Source: an uncultured Lachnospiraceae bacterium
GTDB lineage: Bacteria > Bacillota > Clostridia > Lachnospirales > Lachnospiraceae
Direction: 5' to 3'
Assembly (NCBI GenBank): GCA_910585555.1
Contig: CAJUFU010000008.1
Coordinates: 296-34,134 of the forward strand
Length of the DNA: 33,839 nucleotides
Below, piece after piece: positions 24,203 through 32,190 of the stretch. The notes under the pieces are model-generated. The model saw only the letters and a list, made by a program, of their open reading frames with translations. It searched no databases and was not told the DNA's origin. A program made the translations under genes and the position numbers. Positions within the stretch are counted from its first letter, which is position 1; each line of letters begins with the position of its first letter.

Positions 24203-25391
24203 AATATAATTTCTCCTGGACAAAAATCCGTTTCATCTCATGCAGCTGGGCTAAAGATATGTCATTGTTCCACAATTCATCTGTCTCAAATTTCTTCTGA
24301 AAGACGGTGTCGATTAGTTGTGCATAGTCTAATTCCGCCTTGGGATCTTTATCAAACAGATACAGAATGGAGGAAACGATGCAGTCAGCAAAAAGTACCA
24401 CAATGGTCTCCTTGGACACCACTTTGGAATTGGTGTCCACATATTCTTTTAAAATACTCTTGGTCTTCGGCGGAAAATGATACGCATCACATATGGCGGA
24501 TACATTCTCCCAGGTATTTTCCCCTTTCAGGATACCGATTCTGTGATAATACCCGCAGGCCTTCACCGCCGCGTCATCAATCTCCAGGCTCTTGGCAATT
24601 TTATCTCCCAGATAGGCCGTGTGAATCGCATGATAATACTCTTCCTTGGATTTCTCCTTTAACTGCACAAGCAATGGACACTCCGGATCATTAATCTCCA
24701 TATATTTTTCCCGATACCGATAGATCACTGCAGAGCTGAACATCTTCAGACTGACTAACAGCAAAATGCAAGAAACCATCAGATTGATTGCCGGAATCGT
24801 AAACTGCCCGATGGAGAGTCTGGCGTTCACGAATAAGATGACATTGGCCATAAGGCATAATGCAAGCACCGATATAGAAATCAGCAGAGGAAGCCCCACC
24901 TTAAATTCATCGTCAATGGTACTAAATACAAGGATACCAGCCAGGCCGCTGATAAAATACAACCAGAAAACAGCGTAATCGCCGCCTGCAAAATTCACGG
25001 CAAGAAGCAGACACAGGCTTCCGGCCGCCAGTCCCGTCATCCCGTTGCTGAATACGCCAAGCAGGACGAAAATAACTAAGAAAGGCCATCCCGCTACCGG
25101 CAGAAAAGGCAGGAATACAGCGGCAGATAAACTAATCAGATACATACATGCGAATCTGCCGTAGCGCCCCTCATTGTGATAGACAAAAAAACCGTTAATC
25201 TCACTCAAAACAAAAGAAAAGATCACCACACCGGTGCCGGAAAGAATCATCACCGTATTGCGCAGCAGCATGTCCGGCTTGTTTTGATAAAGCAGACAGC
25301 CCAGATAAGCAATACCGCCGCTTAAAAAAAACATCAGTGTAAAGATCAGTATTCTCTTCCATCCATTTTTCTTATTTTTTTCCACGTTCAT
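24186..25391 (-). CDS. PgpH-like membrane protein with degenerate HD domain
   Basis: Between phoH and ybeY, Firmicutes usually encode PgpH, a c-di-AMP phosphodiesterase of about 700 residues. This protein has 401. It lacks the large extracytoplasmic 7TMR-HDED domain but keeps about seven membrane segments (13-222) and a cytoplasmic region aligning with the HD domain (CPLLVQLKEKS at 238-248, then YYHAIHTAYLGDKIA and ACGYYHRIGIL). The HD pair is H283-R284 rather than His-Asp. The two downstream His motifs expected before the last Asp are missing; the last Asp (D336, FADC) remains. Loss of the metal site predicts no phosphodiesterase activity, so a scaffold or nucleotide-sensing role is possible. 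AGGA precedes the ATG, and the start overlaps phoH by 20 bases. Confidence 0.8.
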   Translation of the reverse strand: MNVEKNKKNGWKRILIFTLMFFLSGGIAYLGCLLYQNKPDMLLRNTVMILSGTGVVIFSFVLSEINGFFVYHNEGRYGRFACMYLISLSAAVFLPFLPVAGWPFLVIFVLLGVFSNGMTGLAAGSLCLLLAVNFAGGDYAVFWLYFISGLAGILVFSTIDDEFKVGLPLLISISVLALCLMANVILFVNARLSIGQFTIPAINLMVSCILLLVSLKMFSSAVIYRYREKYMEINDPECPLLVQLKEKSKEEYYHAIHTAYLGDKIAKSLEIDDAAVKACGYYHRIGILKGENTWENVSAICDAYHFPPKTKSILKEYVDTNSKVVSKETIVVLFADCIVSSILYLFDKDPKAELDYAQLIDTVFQKKFETDELWNNDISLAQLHEMKRIFVQEKLYYDFLR

Positions 25392-26382
25392 AGTTCCTGT
25401 TTCTCTTTTTTTCGCTGTATCTTACTTCTCTTGCCTCATAATCATCATAGGCTTTGACGATTTTCTGTACCAGAGGGTGTCGCACCACGTCCTTGCTGGT
25501 CAGTTTGCAGAAAGCAATATCATCTATTTTGGACAGTACTCTGGACGCCACATCCAACCCCGATTTGGCATCCGGTGCAAGGTCTTTCTGGGAGGCATCC
25601 CCGGTGACCACCACCTTAGAGCCAAACCCGATACGGGTCAGAAACATCTTCATCTGCGCCGGTGTGGTATTCTGGGCCTCATCCAGGATAATATAGGCGT
25701 TGTCCAATGTGCGGCCGCGCATATAGGCAAGGGGCGCCACTTCAATCAGACCTTTCTCTGTATTCTTGGCAAAGCTCTCCGCCCCCATCAGCTGATAGAG
25801 GGCATCGTAAAGGGGCCGCAGATAAGGGTCCACTTTACTTTGTAAATCTCCGGGCAGAAAGCCTAGTTTCTCCCCGGCCTCAATGGCCGGTCTGGTCAGA
25901 ATGATACGGCTGACTTCATTATTCTTAAAGGCAGTTACGGCCATGGCCATGGCAAGGTAGGTCTTACCTGTGCCTGCCGGGCCGATGCCGAATACGATCA
26001 TATGACTGCGGATAGCATCCACATAGTGTTTCTGCCCCAGGGTTTTTGGTTTGACAGGTTTACCGCTCACAGTATGGCAGATACAGTCGCTGTCCATTTC
26101 AAGCAGCATATCTTCCTGATGCTTTCTGCCAAGTTCTATGGCATAATCCACACTTTGTTCTTCCAATACATTTCCCCTCTCTGATAAGGAAAGAAGTTCT
26201 TTCACGATGCGGACCGCCTGGTCCACGGATTCCTTCTCTCCGCTTACGCGCACGGCGCCGTCTCTGTTGATGATCATCACCTGCAGATCGTCCTCTATCT
26301 TCTTGATATGAGAATCAAACTGGCCAAAGAGATTCTGCATGTGCGCCACGGGCACGTCTATACTGACGGTATATTCTCCCAT
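25372..26382 (-). CDS. phoH: PhoH-family ATPase
   Basis: Cytoplasmic ATPase of 336 residues, probably acting on RNA together with YbeY. An N-terminal KH-like region (1-70) precedes the P-loop domain. Walker A is GPAGTGKT (134-141), followed by the RPAIEAGEKLGFLPGDL segment (164-180) and Walker B IILDEAQN (231-238, D234/E235), then VVTGDASQKDL. The C-terminus is short and very basic (RYSEKKRNRNYERGKK). It is preceded by yqfD (30-base gap) and overlaps the PgpH-like gene, a conserved sporulation/RNA gene order. Confidence 0.95.
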   Translation of the reverse strand: MGEYTVSIDVPVAHMQNLFGQFDSHIKKIEDDLQVMIINRDGAVRVSGEKESVDQAVRIVKELLSLSERGNVLEEQSVDYAIELGRKHQEDMLLEMDSDCICHTVSGKPVKPKTLGQKHYVDAIRSHMIVFGIGPAGTGKTYLAMAMAVTAFKNNEVSRIILTRPAIEAGEKLGFLPGDLQSKVDPYLRPLYDALYQLMGAESFAKNTEKGLIEVAPLAYMRGRTLDNAYIILDEAQNTTPAQMKMFLTRIGFGSKVVVTGDASQKDLAPDAKSGLDVASRVLSKIDDIAFCKLTSKDVVRHPLVQKIVKAYDDYEAREVRYSEKKRNRNYERGKK

Positions 26383-26412
26383 AGTATCGGTATCGCCTTT
26401 CCGGTTTATTAC

Positions 26413-27657
26413 TCACTCTGTCGTCTCTTCTTCCGGTGTCTCCTGTACCACCGGCTCTATGCTGGTGGGTACAAGTTTTACCGCAGATTCTTCCAGCTGC
26501 ATATGGGCAGTCAACACCCATTTTTTATCATTCTTTTTTATTGTAACATTTTTTTCGGCAATTTGTACCCCTTTTTCTTCTAAAGTTGAGATAATTTTAT
26601 CCCACTCCTCCTGCATCAACGTTTTCATCTCCTCTTCCGAATGTTTTTGCTGTGTGATTTCGTACTCTCTTATGGTCTTATGTCCATAAGAAAACGGAAG
26701 ATACAGATGCTCTAAAAGTTTGACCTGTTTTTTCTCTACACTGCTGTCGTAGGCCTGGTAGGGAATTTTTCTCAGCCGCAGACTCCATTCCCTGTCTCCT
26801 GCTCCCAGCACATAGACTTTTTTCTCCTCTCCTGTATAGCGCTTTTCCTCATAGGAAACACTCTGCTCCACAGAGATATCTTCCCCGTATCGCAGGATAA
26901 TATCTGCATCCGCCTGGACAAACTGATATTTTCTCACCGTGGTATCTTCATTGTAAACGGGCACGGCGCCGCTCACCAATACCGCCCCTTGTTCCACCGT
27001 ATCACCGGTGGATACCTGCGGGACACCGCTTCTGGTGATGATATAGGATACAGTGCCCGCCCGGGTGGCAACCAGATCCATCCCCTCTTTTGTCTGCAAT
27101 TGACTGGATTGGTCATATTTTGGCATCTCATTTTCTTTGATATGAATAAGCAGCGTTGTGCCCTCCACCTGTACGGAAGTCCAGGTGATCAGGTCATAGT
27201 CTTCCCGCAGCGACCGCTCCAAATCTTCTATCTTGAGCCGGCTCTTCTTCATGGCTGTGTGCACACCCTGCTCTTCCAGATAATCCAAAAGGACATCCTC
27301 TGTCAATGCAAAGTTACCGTCAATCTTGATATTCCAAATATAACCGGAAGTCAATATCCAAAACAGCATACAGCCGATCAGTCCGATGACGAAAATCTTG
27401 CGCTTGCACATTTTAGACACAAAAAAAGGCAGTCCATATCTTTGTAATACGGCTGCCCTGGTTCCTGTCTTTTTGAGCAGCGGCTTTAGTGCAAAAAAGC
27501 CCTGCACGCTGATATTCATGGTGTGATAATCGCCGTGGTCTTTAATGTTCCATACTAAAATATCATGGTTTCCGCATAGATTCAAAAGCCGCTCGGCAGA
27601 ATATCCCCATACCTTTATGGTCACATAACCTTTGAAATACTGTATCCAATGAAGCAT
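26413..27657 (-). CDS. yqfD: Sporulation protein YqfD
   Basis: Membrane protein of 414 residues (Bacillus YqfD about 398) required in the mother cell during sporulation. The N-terminal cytoplasmic part (1-84) has the family LHWIQYFKGYVTIKVWGY start. A membrane segment spans about 86-107, followed by an IWNIKIDGN strand and a POTRA/FtsQ-like region, then TSVQVEGTTLLIHIKE and a segment with TRAGTVSYIITRSGVPQVSTGDTV split across 198-221, the best family marker. The C-terminus carries an acidic extension (TPEEETTE). GGGAGG precedes the ATG by 5 bases. Together with yqfC upstream it marks a spore-forming host. Confidence 0.94.
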   Translation of the reverse strand: MLHWIQYFKGYVTIKVWGYSAERLLNLCGNHDILVWNIKDHGDYHTMNISVQGFFALKPLLKKTGTRAAVLQRYGLPFFVSKMCKRKIFVIGLIGCMLFWILTSGYIWNIKIDGNFALTEDVLLDYLEEQGVHTAMKKSRLKIEDLERSLREDYDLITWTSVQVEGTTLLIHIKENEMPKYDQSSQLQTKEGMDLVATRAGTVSYIITRSGVPQVSTGDTVEQGAVLVSGAVPVYNEDTTVRKYQFVQADADIILRYGEDISVEQSVSYEEKRYTGEEKKVYVLGAGDREWSLRLRKIPYQAYDSSVEKKQVKLLEHLYLPFSYGHKTIREYEITQQKHSEEEMKTLMQEEWDKIISTLEEKGVQIAEKNVTIKKNDKKWVLTAHMQLEESAVKLVPTSIEPVVQETPEEETTE

Positions 27658-27670
27658 GATACCCTCCCTG

Positions 27671-27970
27671 TCAAAAATATCTCACCGTATCGATCATACC
27701 GCTTATTTTCATGTCTTCATTGGTGTAATACTCTATGGATAACTGTTTTCCTTCAAAACATATCTTACAATTCTTCCCCTGCAGGACGATCGTCTGTGTG
27801 GTATATTCCAGGATTCCTTTATAATTCTCGATAAAAGCCTCTCTGTTTCCCGTGATTGTGACAATGGCTGCCCCAAGCATAGTGTCTTTGGGGAGTCTTA
27901 AGGATTCTACGATCAGTTCCTTGGAGTCAGATAGTGTTTTAAAGGGTGGCCGTTTATGATTTCTTTTCAT
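27671..27970 (-). CDS. yqfC: YqfC/YabP-family sporulation protein
   Basis: Small protein of 99 residues in the YabP/YqfC family. The beta-rich core is recognisable: AIVTITGNREAFIENYKGILEY (35-56) followed by IVLQGKNCKICFEGKQLSIEYY (61-82), where family members have L-x-x-x-x-G-x-x-L-x-I. In Bacillus the gene is transcribed by the mother-cell factor sigma-E. It lies 13 bases before yqfD and probably leads the sporulation-RNA operon. No ribosome binding site is visible in the 20 bases before the ATG. No convincing sigma-E promoter was found in the 76-base gap to the upstream gene. Confidence 0.88.
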   Translation of the reverse strand: MKRNHKRPPFKTLSDSKELIVESLRLPKDTMLGAAIVTITGNREAFIENYKGILEYTTQTIVLQGKNCKICFEGKQLSIEYYTNEDMKISGMIDTVRYF

Positions 27971-28046
27971 GGTACACTATATGTTTCAAACTTTGATTTC
28001 ATGACATAAGATACCCGAACCATAAAGGGACTGAAATTTTGCAAGA

Positions 28047-29354
28047 TTATTCTGTCACCAAACCTTTGATCAAAGGCCTTTTTGCCACCCTTTGCGGGGT
28101 CATGTGGTAAGCCTTTAAGAACCTCTCTTTGGCCATCATGAGTTTCTGTCTGTCATTGGCATGGATGGTTGCTAAAGACTCTCCGGCCTCCACATAATCG
28201 CCTGCTTTCTTGTGCAGGATAAGCCCCACTGACAGATCAATCTCGCTTTCCTTCGTCTCTCTGCCGCCGCCTAAAAGCAGAGAACAGATACCGATTTCTT
28301 CACAGTCTATCTTTTCCACGAACCCTGTCTGGGGTGCTGTGATTTCTTCTACCATGGCCGCCTTAGGCAAAAGTGCCGGTTGATGCACTGCCGCCGGATT
28401 GCCGCCCTGGGCCTGTATGAAGGCTTCCAATTTCCTTAAAGCACTGCCGTTTGCAATGACTTCCTGCAGCATATTTCTTGCCTCTTCTTCCTCCTTAGCC
28501 TTGCCGCCCGCAATCAACATATAAGAACCCAGCGTCATACAAAGCTGCGTAAAGTCCTCCGGTCCCTCCCCTTTCAAGGTGGCGATTGCCTCCTGTACTT
28601 CTAAGGCATTGCCCACCGCGAACCCCAAAGGCTGGTCCATATCCGATACCACGGCAATGGTTTTCCTGCCGGCTCTGTTGCCAATGCGGACCATCTCTCT
28701 TGCCAGCGCAAAGGCGTCCGCTTCCTTCTTCATAAAAGCACCGCTCCCGGTCTTTACATCAAGTACGATGGCATCAGCCCCGGAAGCCAGTTTCTTGCTC
28801 ATGATGGAACTGGCGATCAAAGACATATTATCCACCGTGGCAGTCACATCCCGCAGGGCATAGAGTTTCTTATCCGCCGGAGCGATATCCAGTGTCTGTC
28901 CCATAATCGATATGCCGATCTCATTGACCTGCCGTTTAAAATGTTCGGCCGTGATGCCGGTGGTAAAGCCTTCAAAGCTTTCCAGTTTATCTATGGTTCC
29001 GCCGGTATGTCCAAGCCCCCTGCCGCTCATCTTGGCAATCTTTACGCCACAGGCCGCCGCCATAGGCGCAAGCGCAATAGAAGTCTTATCTCCCACACCG
29101 CCGGTGGAATGTTTATCCACTTTCACGCCCGCGATATCTTTCAAATCAAGCATTTCTCCGCTGTGAGCCATAGCCATGGTGAGGGCTGTGGTTTCCGTCT
29201 CTGTCATCCCCTGAAAATAGACAGCCATCATCATGGCGGACATCTGATAATCCGGAATCTGCCCTTGTGTATATCCGGATACCATAAATTGAATCTCTTC
29301 TTCTGTTAAAATGCCGCCGTTTCTCTTTTTCATGATAAGGTCATACATTCTCAT
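28047..29354 (-). CDS. pdp: Pyrimidine-nucleoside phosphorylase
   Basis: Phosphorolyses uridine, thymidine and deoxyuridine to the base and (deoxy)ribose-1-phosphate, a nucleoside salvage step. It has 435 residues, normal for the family. The signature KVDKHSTGGVGDKTS (78-92) binds phosphate, followed by MSGRGLGHTGGTIDKLES (about 109-126) at the active site, ASSIMSKKLASGADAIVLDVKTGSGAFMK (conserved K and R around 186-211) and a C-terminal ATP-independent beta domain. Thymidine-specific DeoA is a possible alternative, but the Firmicute-type sequence favours the broad enzyme. AAGGAG precedes the ATG; rlmH lies 13 bases upstream. Confidence 0.95.
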   Translation of the reverse strand: MRMYDLIMKKRNGGILTEEEIQFMVSGYTQGQIPDYQMSAMMMAVYFQGMTETETTALTMAMAHSGEMLDLKDIAGVKVDKHSTGGVGDKTSIALAPMAAACGVKIAKMSGRGLGHTGGTIDKLESFEGFTTGITAEHFKRQVNEIGISIMGQTLDIAPADKKLYALRDVTATVDNMSLIASSIMSKKLASGADAIVLDVKTGSGAFMKKEADAFALAREMVRIGNRAGRKTIAVVSDMDQPLGFAVGNALEVQEAIATLKGEGPEDFTQLCMTLGSYMLIAGGKAKEEEEARNMLQEVIANGSALRKLEAFIQAQGGNPAAVHQPALLPKAAMVEEITAPQTGFVEKIDCEEIGICSLLLGGGRETKESEIDLSVGLILHKKAGDYVEAGESLATIHANDRQKLMMAKERFLKAYHMTPQRVAKRPLIKGLVTE

Positions 29355-29367
29355 AAATATCTTCTCC

Positions 29368-29847
29368 TTACTTATGATAAGGTTCCCCCTGCATAATCCT
29401 GTAAGCCCGGTAAATCTGTTCTAACAAAACAACCCGCATCAGCTGGTGCGGGAAAGTCATTTTAGAAAAGCTGACCGCCAGGTCAGCCTTTTTGCAGACT
29501 TCATCATGCAGGCCAAGAGAACCGCCAATCACAAACTGGATATGACTGACGCCTGAAATCTGCAGCTTCTCTATTGTATGCGCAAACGCTAAAGAATCAT
29601 ACATCCGGCCCGCAATCTCCAAGGTTATCACGAAAGCATCCTCTTTCAGAAGCTTTCGAATCCGTTCCCCTTCCTTCCTTAGGATGAATTCTTCTTCTGC
29701 TTCCGAGGCCTTGTCGGGTGTCTTCTCATCCTCCACCTGTAAAATCTCTAATTTACAATACCGGCCAAGCCGTTTCTCATATTCCGCCACTGCTTCACGG
29801 TAGAATTTTTCTTTCAGCCTGCCCACTGTTATCACTGTTATCTTCAT
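29368..29847 (-). CDS. rlmH: 23S rRNA (pseudouridine1915-N3)-methyltransferase
   Basis: SPOUT-class methyltransferase that modifies helix 69 of 23S rRNA on assembled ribosomes, using S-adenosylmethionine. It has 159 residues, full length. The N-terminal KITVITVGRLKEKFYREAVAEYEKRL, the FVIGGSLGLHDEV segment (about 105-117) forming part of the SAM-binding knot, and the C-terminal SKMTFPHQLMRVVLLEQIYRAYRI with GEPYHK are hallmarks (key residues H134, R137, E142, Q143, Y145, R146). It overlaps the upstream zinc-ribbon gene by 4 bases, indicating translational coupling. Confidence 0.97.
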   Translation of the reverse strand: MKITVITVGRLKEKFYREAVAEYEKRLGRYCKLEILQVEDEKTPDKASEAEEEFILRKEGERIRKLLKEDAFVITLEIAGRMYDSLAFAHTIEKLQISGVSHIQFVIGGSLGLHDEVCKKADLAVSFSKMTFPHQLMRVVLLEQIYRAYRIMQGEPYHK

Positions 29848-30671
29848 TTGCCCTCATATAGTTTCTGATAATACTCATCCACAAAATGTTCTACAAACGC
29901 TTCATCCAGATTCATGAATTTATCATTGATCAGCTCTCTCATCTTCTCAGCCCGGACAAAATACTTTTGTTCTTCCGGCATCTCCTCCTGGAAAAGCCCT
30001 TCGTCTACTTTCTCGGCACTCAGATTCTCCTCGCACCACCGGCTCATCTCCGCAAGCAGGGAATTTTCCGTCTTGGCCTTACTAAACAGGACTTTCGAAT
30101 TCCGCATGGACAAAATCCCAAAGATGATAAAGAGTATGAACATAGCGCCCATGATGCCGCACACCATGTATTTGGTGATTCCCCCGTTACGATAAAGAGG
30201 CGTCACATTAAAAAACACCAAAAGCACCGCGATAAAACCGATACCGCCCACGATTAAAAGGGTGTAAGCGGAAGATTTGTTTTCCTCTGCCTGGGCGGCA
30301 CTGTTCTGATAATAGTGGTATGATTTTACTTCTTTCTCCTCTTTCTCTTCTGTGGGCGCCTCTGCAGTCTCTTCTTGGGAAACCGCCTCCTGTGTCAGAA
30401 AGACCTGTGCCGCTTTGACTGCGTTCTTCCTGTCGCAGTCTAAGACGGAAAGCCGGTAGACATCCTCTTCCTCGTCCCGTGTAAGCTGCGTCTCTATCTT
30501 TGGATTCCCATAACTTAAGAACTCCTGCAGCCGCCGCATCTTCTCCTCTTCCCCGAAAATAAAAGGCTGAAACACCTTTTCTTCCAGGCTGTCTACGAGC
30601 GGAACTTTACACTCCGCACAGAATGCAATTCCTTCCCGATACTCATTCTTACAAACAGGACACCAGGGCAT
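29844..30671 (-). CDS. Zinc-ribbon membrane protein of unknown function
   Basis: Not assigned to a known function. The 275-residue protein begins with a zinc-ribbon (C4-x2-C7 and C18-x2-C21), followed by a region of about 80 residues (30-95) resembling DUF2007-like alpha/beta signal-transducing folds (KVFQPFIFGEEEK, then VYRLSVLDCDRKNAVKAAQVFL). An acidic linker (98-115) and two membrane segments (135-156 and 168-188) follow, then a helical cytoplasmic C-terminus with many Glu residues. AAGGAGGG precedes the ATG, and a TTGCAT-17-TAAAAT promoter is about 65-90 bases upstream. Its 4-base overlap with rlmH suggests co-expression with that ribosome modification enzyme. Confidence 0.75.
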   Translation of the reverse strand: MPWCPVCKNEYREGIAFCAECKVPLVDSLEEKVFQPFIFGEEEKMRRLQEFLSYGNPKIETQLTRDEEEDVYRLSVLDCDRKNAVKAAQVFLTQEAVSQEETAEAPTEEKEEKEVKSYHYYQNSAAQAEENKSSAYTLLIVGGIGFIAVLLVFFNVTPLYRNGGITKYMVCGIMGAMFILFIIFGILSMRNSKVLFSKAKTENSLLAEMSRWCEENLSAEKVDEGLFQEEMPEEQKYFVRAEKMRELINDKFMNLDEAFVEHFVDEYYQKLYEGK

Positions 30672-30733
30672 AATCGTACCCTCCTTATCTCATGCATTGG
30701 AAAACTTGTCCCCAAAATCAACGGTACATTTTT

Positions 30734-30762
30734 ATTTTATAATCATTTTATACGAAATGCAA
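30734..30762 (-). promoter_or_regulatory. Candidate promoter for the zinc-ribbon-rlmH-pdp genes
   Basis: Minus strand TTGCAT (30757-30762), 17-base spacer, TAAAAT (30734-30739). The AT-rich surroundings make chance matches more likely. Confidence 0.4.
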
Positions 30763-30773
30763 CCATATCTGTC

Positions 30774-31991
30774 TTATTTTAACAATTCCCGTATGCCCTG
30801 GTTCTTATTTTCCGATTTGTCAATGTCCATACAAAGCGAGCTGTCGTCTCTGTTCTGCCACACGGAACATTCCCCGATGGCGCTCATATCCCGCCACAGT
30901 GTAAAGACGCCCTTTTCACAGACACCGTTCCACTCTTCCACATTGCCCACATAATCAACAGAGTTGGCATACATATCGCCGTCATAGAGACCGTCGGTAA
31001 AATGACCGACCACATTCTGCAGGATTCGGGTATTGGCTTCCAATTTGGAGATATCCACATCGTAGTGTTCGGCGCCCTCGCCGTTTGGCAGATCGTTGGC
31101 CCAGCTGCCGCTGTAGCTGTGCGCCATGTATTTACCCATGGCATTGGTCTTATTGCGCTGTCCGATATAGAATTTGAACCAGTTTCCCGTTCCACTCCTT
31201 ACGCCGTGGCTCCACTCTCCATAATAATAGCTGTTCTTCTCATAGATGGCCAGGCCCTTTCCGTTTGGTCTTCCGTCCCCGTCCACATCGCCCTGATAAT
31301 AGAACTTACCGCTGCCTTCCAGTTCCTGGGATAATTTTACATAACGTTTTAGATGGGCCAGATCCCAGATGGCATCCTGCTTATTGTCCGCAAAATAAGG
31401 TAAGGCCTCATTTAAAATGAATTCTTTGGTGTAAGCCTCGTCATTTTCGTCTTCAATATCCACCACTACCGCCGTCTTATCACTATCTGCCGCTTCCGGT
31501 TTCTCAGTCGTCTCCGGCTCCTCTTCTTCCTCTTCTTCCGCCTCTTCGGCTTCTTGTGTATCTTCTTTCGCTGCATCCTGAGCAGGCAGCGTCACCACGA
31601 TTGCATCGGAAAGTTTATCCTGATCTGCATCCTTTTCCTTTTCAATCTGCTCATTCGCATAGTCTGTGATATTCTGCTGTAAATCCGTATCCGAAGAGGC
31701 CTGCCTGGAATCCCTGCGGGAAGGCATGACGACTAACAGCACGATGATGCAGACCAACAGCAACACGATAATCCCCATAAGCACCGTTGTCATATAAGGT
31801 TTTTGTAAAAGTTCATGGAGACCGCCGCCTGCTTCCGCCTCATCCTCATCCGGCTCATTTAAATCTACAATTTCAAGATCATCCTCCGCTTTGGAAGAAT
31901 GACCATCCTCCAGCTGTTCCGGATTATTATTTTCTTTCCTGTTCTTTCTCTCCATCAGATTCATATGCCACACATACCTTTCCGAGGCCAT
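30774..31991 (-). CDS. Membrane-anchored MORN-repeat protein
   Basis: A 405-residue protein with a charged cytoplasmic N-terminus (1-65, rich in Glu, Asp and Asn), one membrane segment (67-90), a long low-complexity extracytoplasmic stalk (about 91-185, with an uninterrupted run of Glu near 149-158), and a globular C-terminus. The latter has MORN-like repeats: GSGKFYYQGDVDGDGRPNGKG, YYGEWSHGVRSGTGNW, YSGSWANDLPNGEGAEHY and GHFTDGLYDGDMYAN (about 226-343). MORN repeats mediate protein or lipid contacts. The function here is unknown; a cell-envelope role is likely from the topology. The first ATG has a poor ribosome site (GAGG one base away); ATGs at residues 10 and 13 are alternatives. Confidence 0.8.
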   Translation of the reverse strand: MASERYVWHMNLMERKNRKENNNPEQLEDGHSSKAEDDLEIVDLNEPDEDEAEAGGGLHELLQKPYMTTVLMGIIVLLLVCIIVLLVVMPSRRDSRQASSDTDLQQNITDYANEQIEKEKDADQDKLSDAIVVTLPAQDAAKEDTQEAEEAEEEEEEEPETTEKPEAADSDKTAVVVDIEDENDEAYTKEFILNEALPYFADNKQDAIWDLAHLKRYVKLSQELEGSGKFYYQGDVDGDGRPNGKGLAIYEKNSYYYGEWSHGVRSGTGNWFKFYIGQRNKTNAMGKYMAHSYSGSWANDLPNGEGAEHYDVDISKLEANTRILQNVVGHFTDGLYDGDMYANSVDYVGNVEEWNGVCEKGVFTLWRDMSAIGECSVWQNRDDSSLCMDIDKSENKNQGIRELLK

Positions 31992-32058
31992 GCCTCAAAC
32001 AGATGTCTTCAGCCATTTCGGGTACACAGCCAGATTATGCAGTCTGTATCCGGGCTTA

Positions 32059-32088
32059 TTTATATTTATAATCTATCATACCGGACAA
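32059..32088 (-). promoter_or_regulatory. Candidate promoter for the MORN-repeat gene
   Basis: Minus strand TTGTCC (32083-32088), 18-base spacer, TATAAA (32059-32064), followed by a leader of about 60 bases. Confidence 0.4.
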
Positions 32089-32141
32089 TCTTTAAAGACA
32101 GCCCGCACAAATTATTAAGAATTTCTTAGTTATACTCCAAA

Positions 32142-32168
32142 AAACTGCCGCCAAAACGGCGGCAGTTT
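32142..32168 (-). terminator. Rho-independent terminator after gltA
   Basis: Perfect 11-bp GC-rich stem (AAACTGCCGCC with GGCGGCAGTTT) around a 5-base loop, followed on the minus strand by a T-run that includes the end of the arm (TTTTTT). It lies 23 bases past the gltA stop. Confidence 0.93.
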
Positions 32169-32190
32169 ACTTTCCCTATACGATAAAGAC

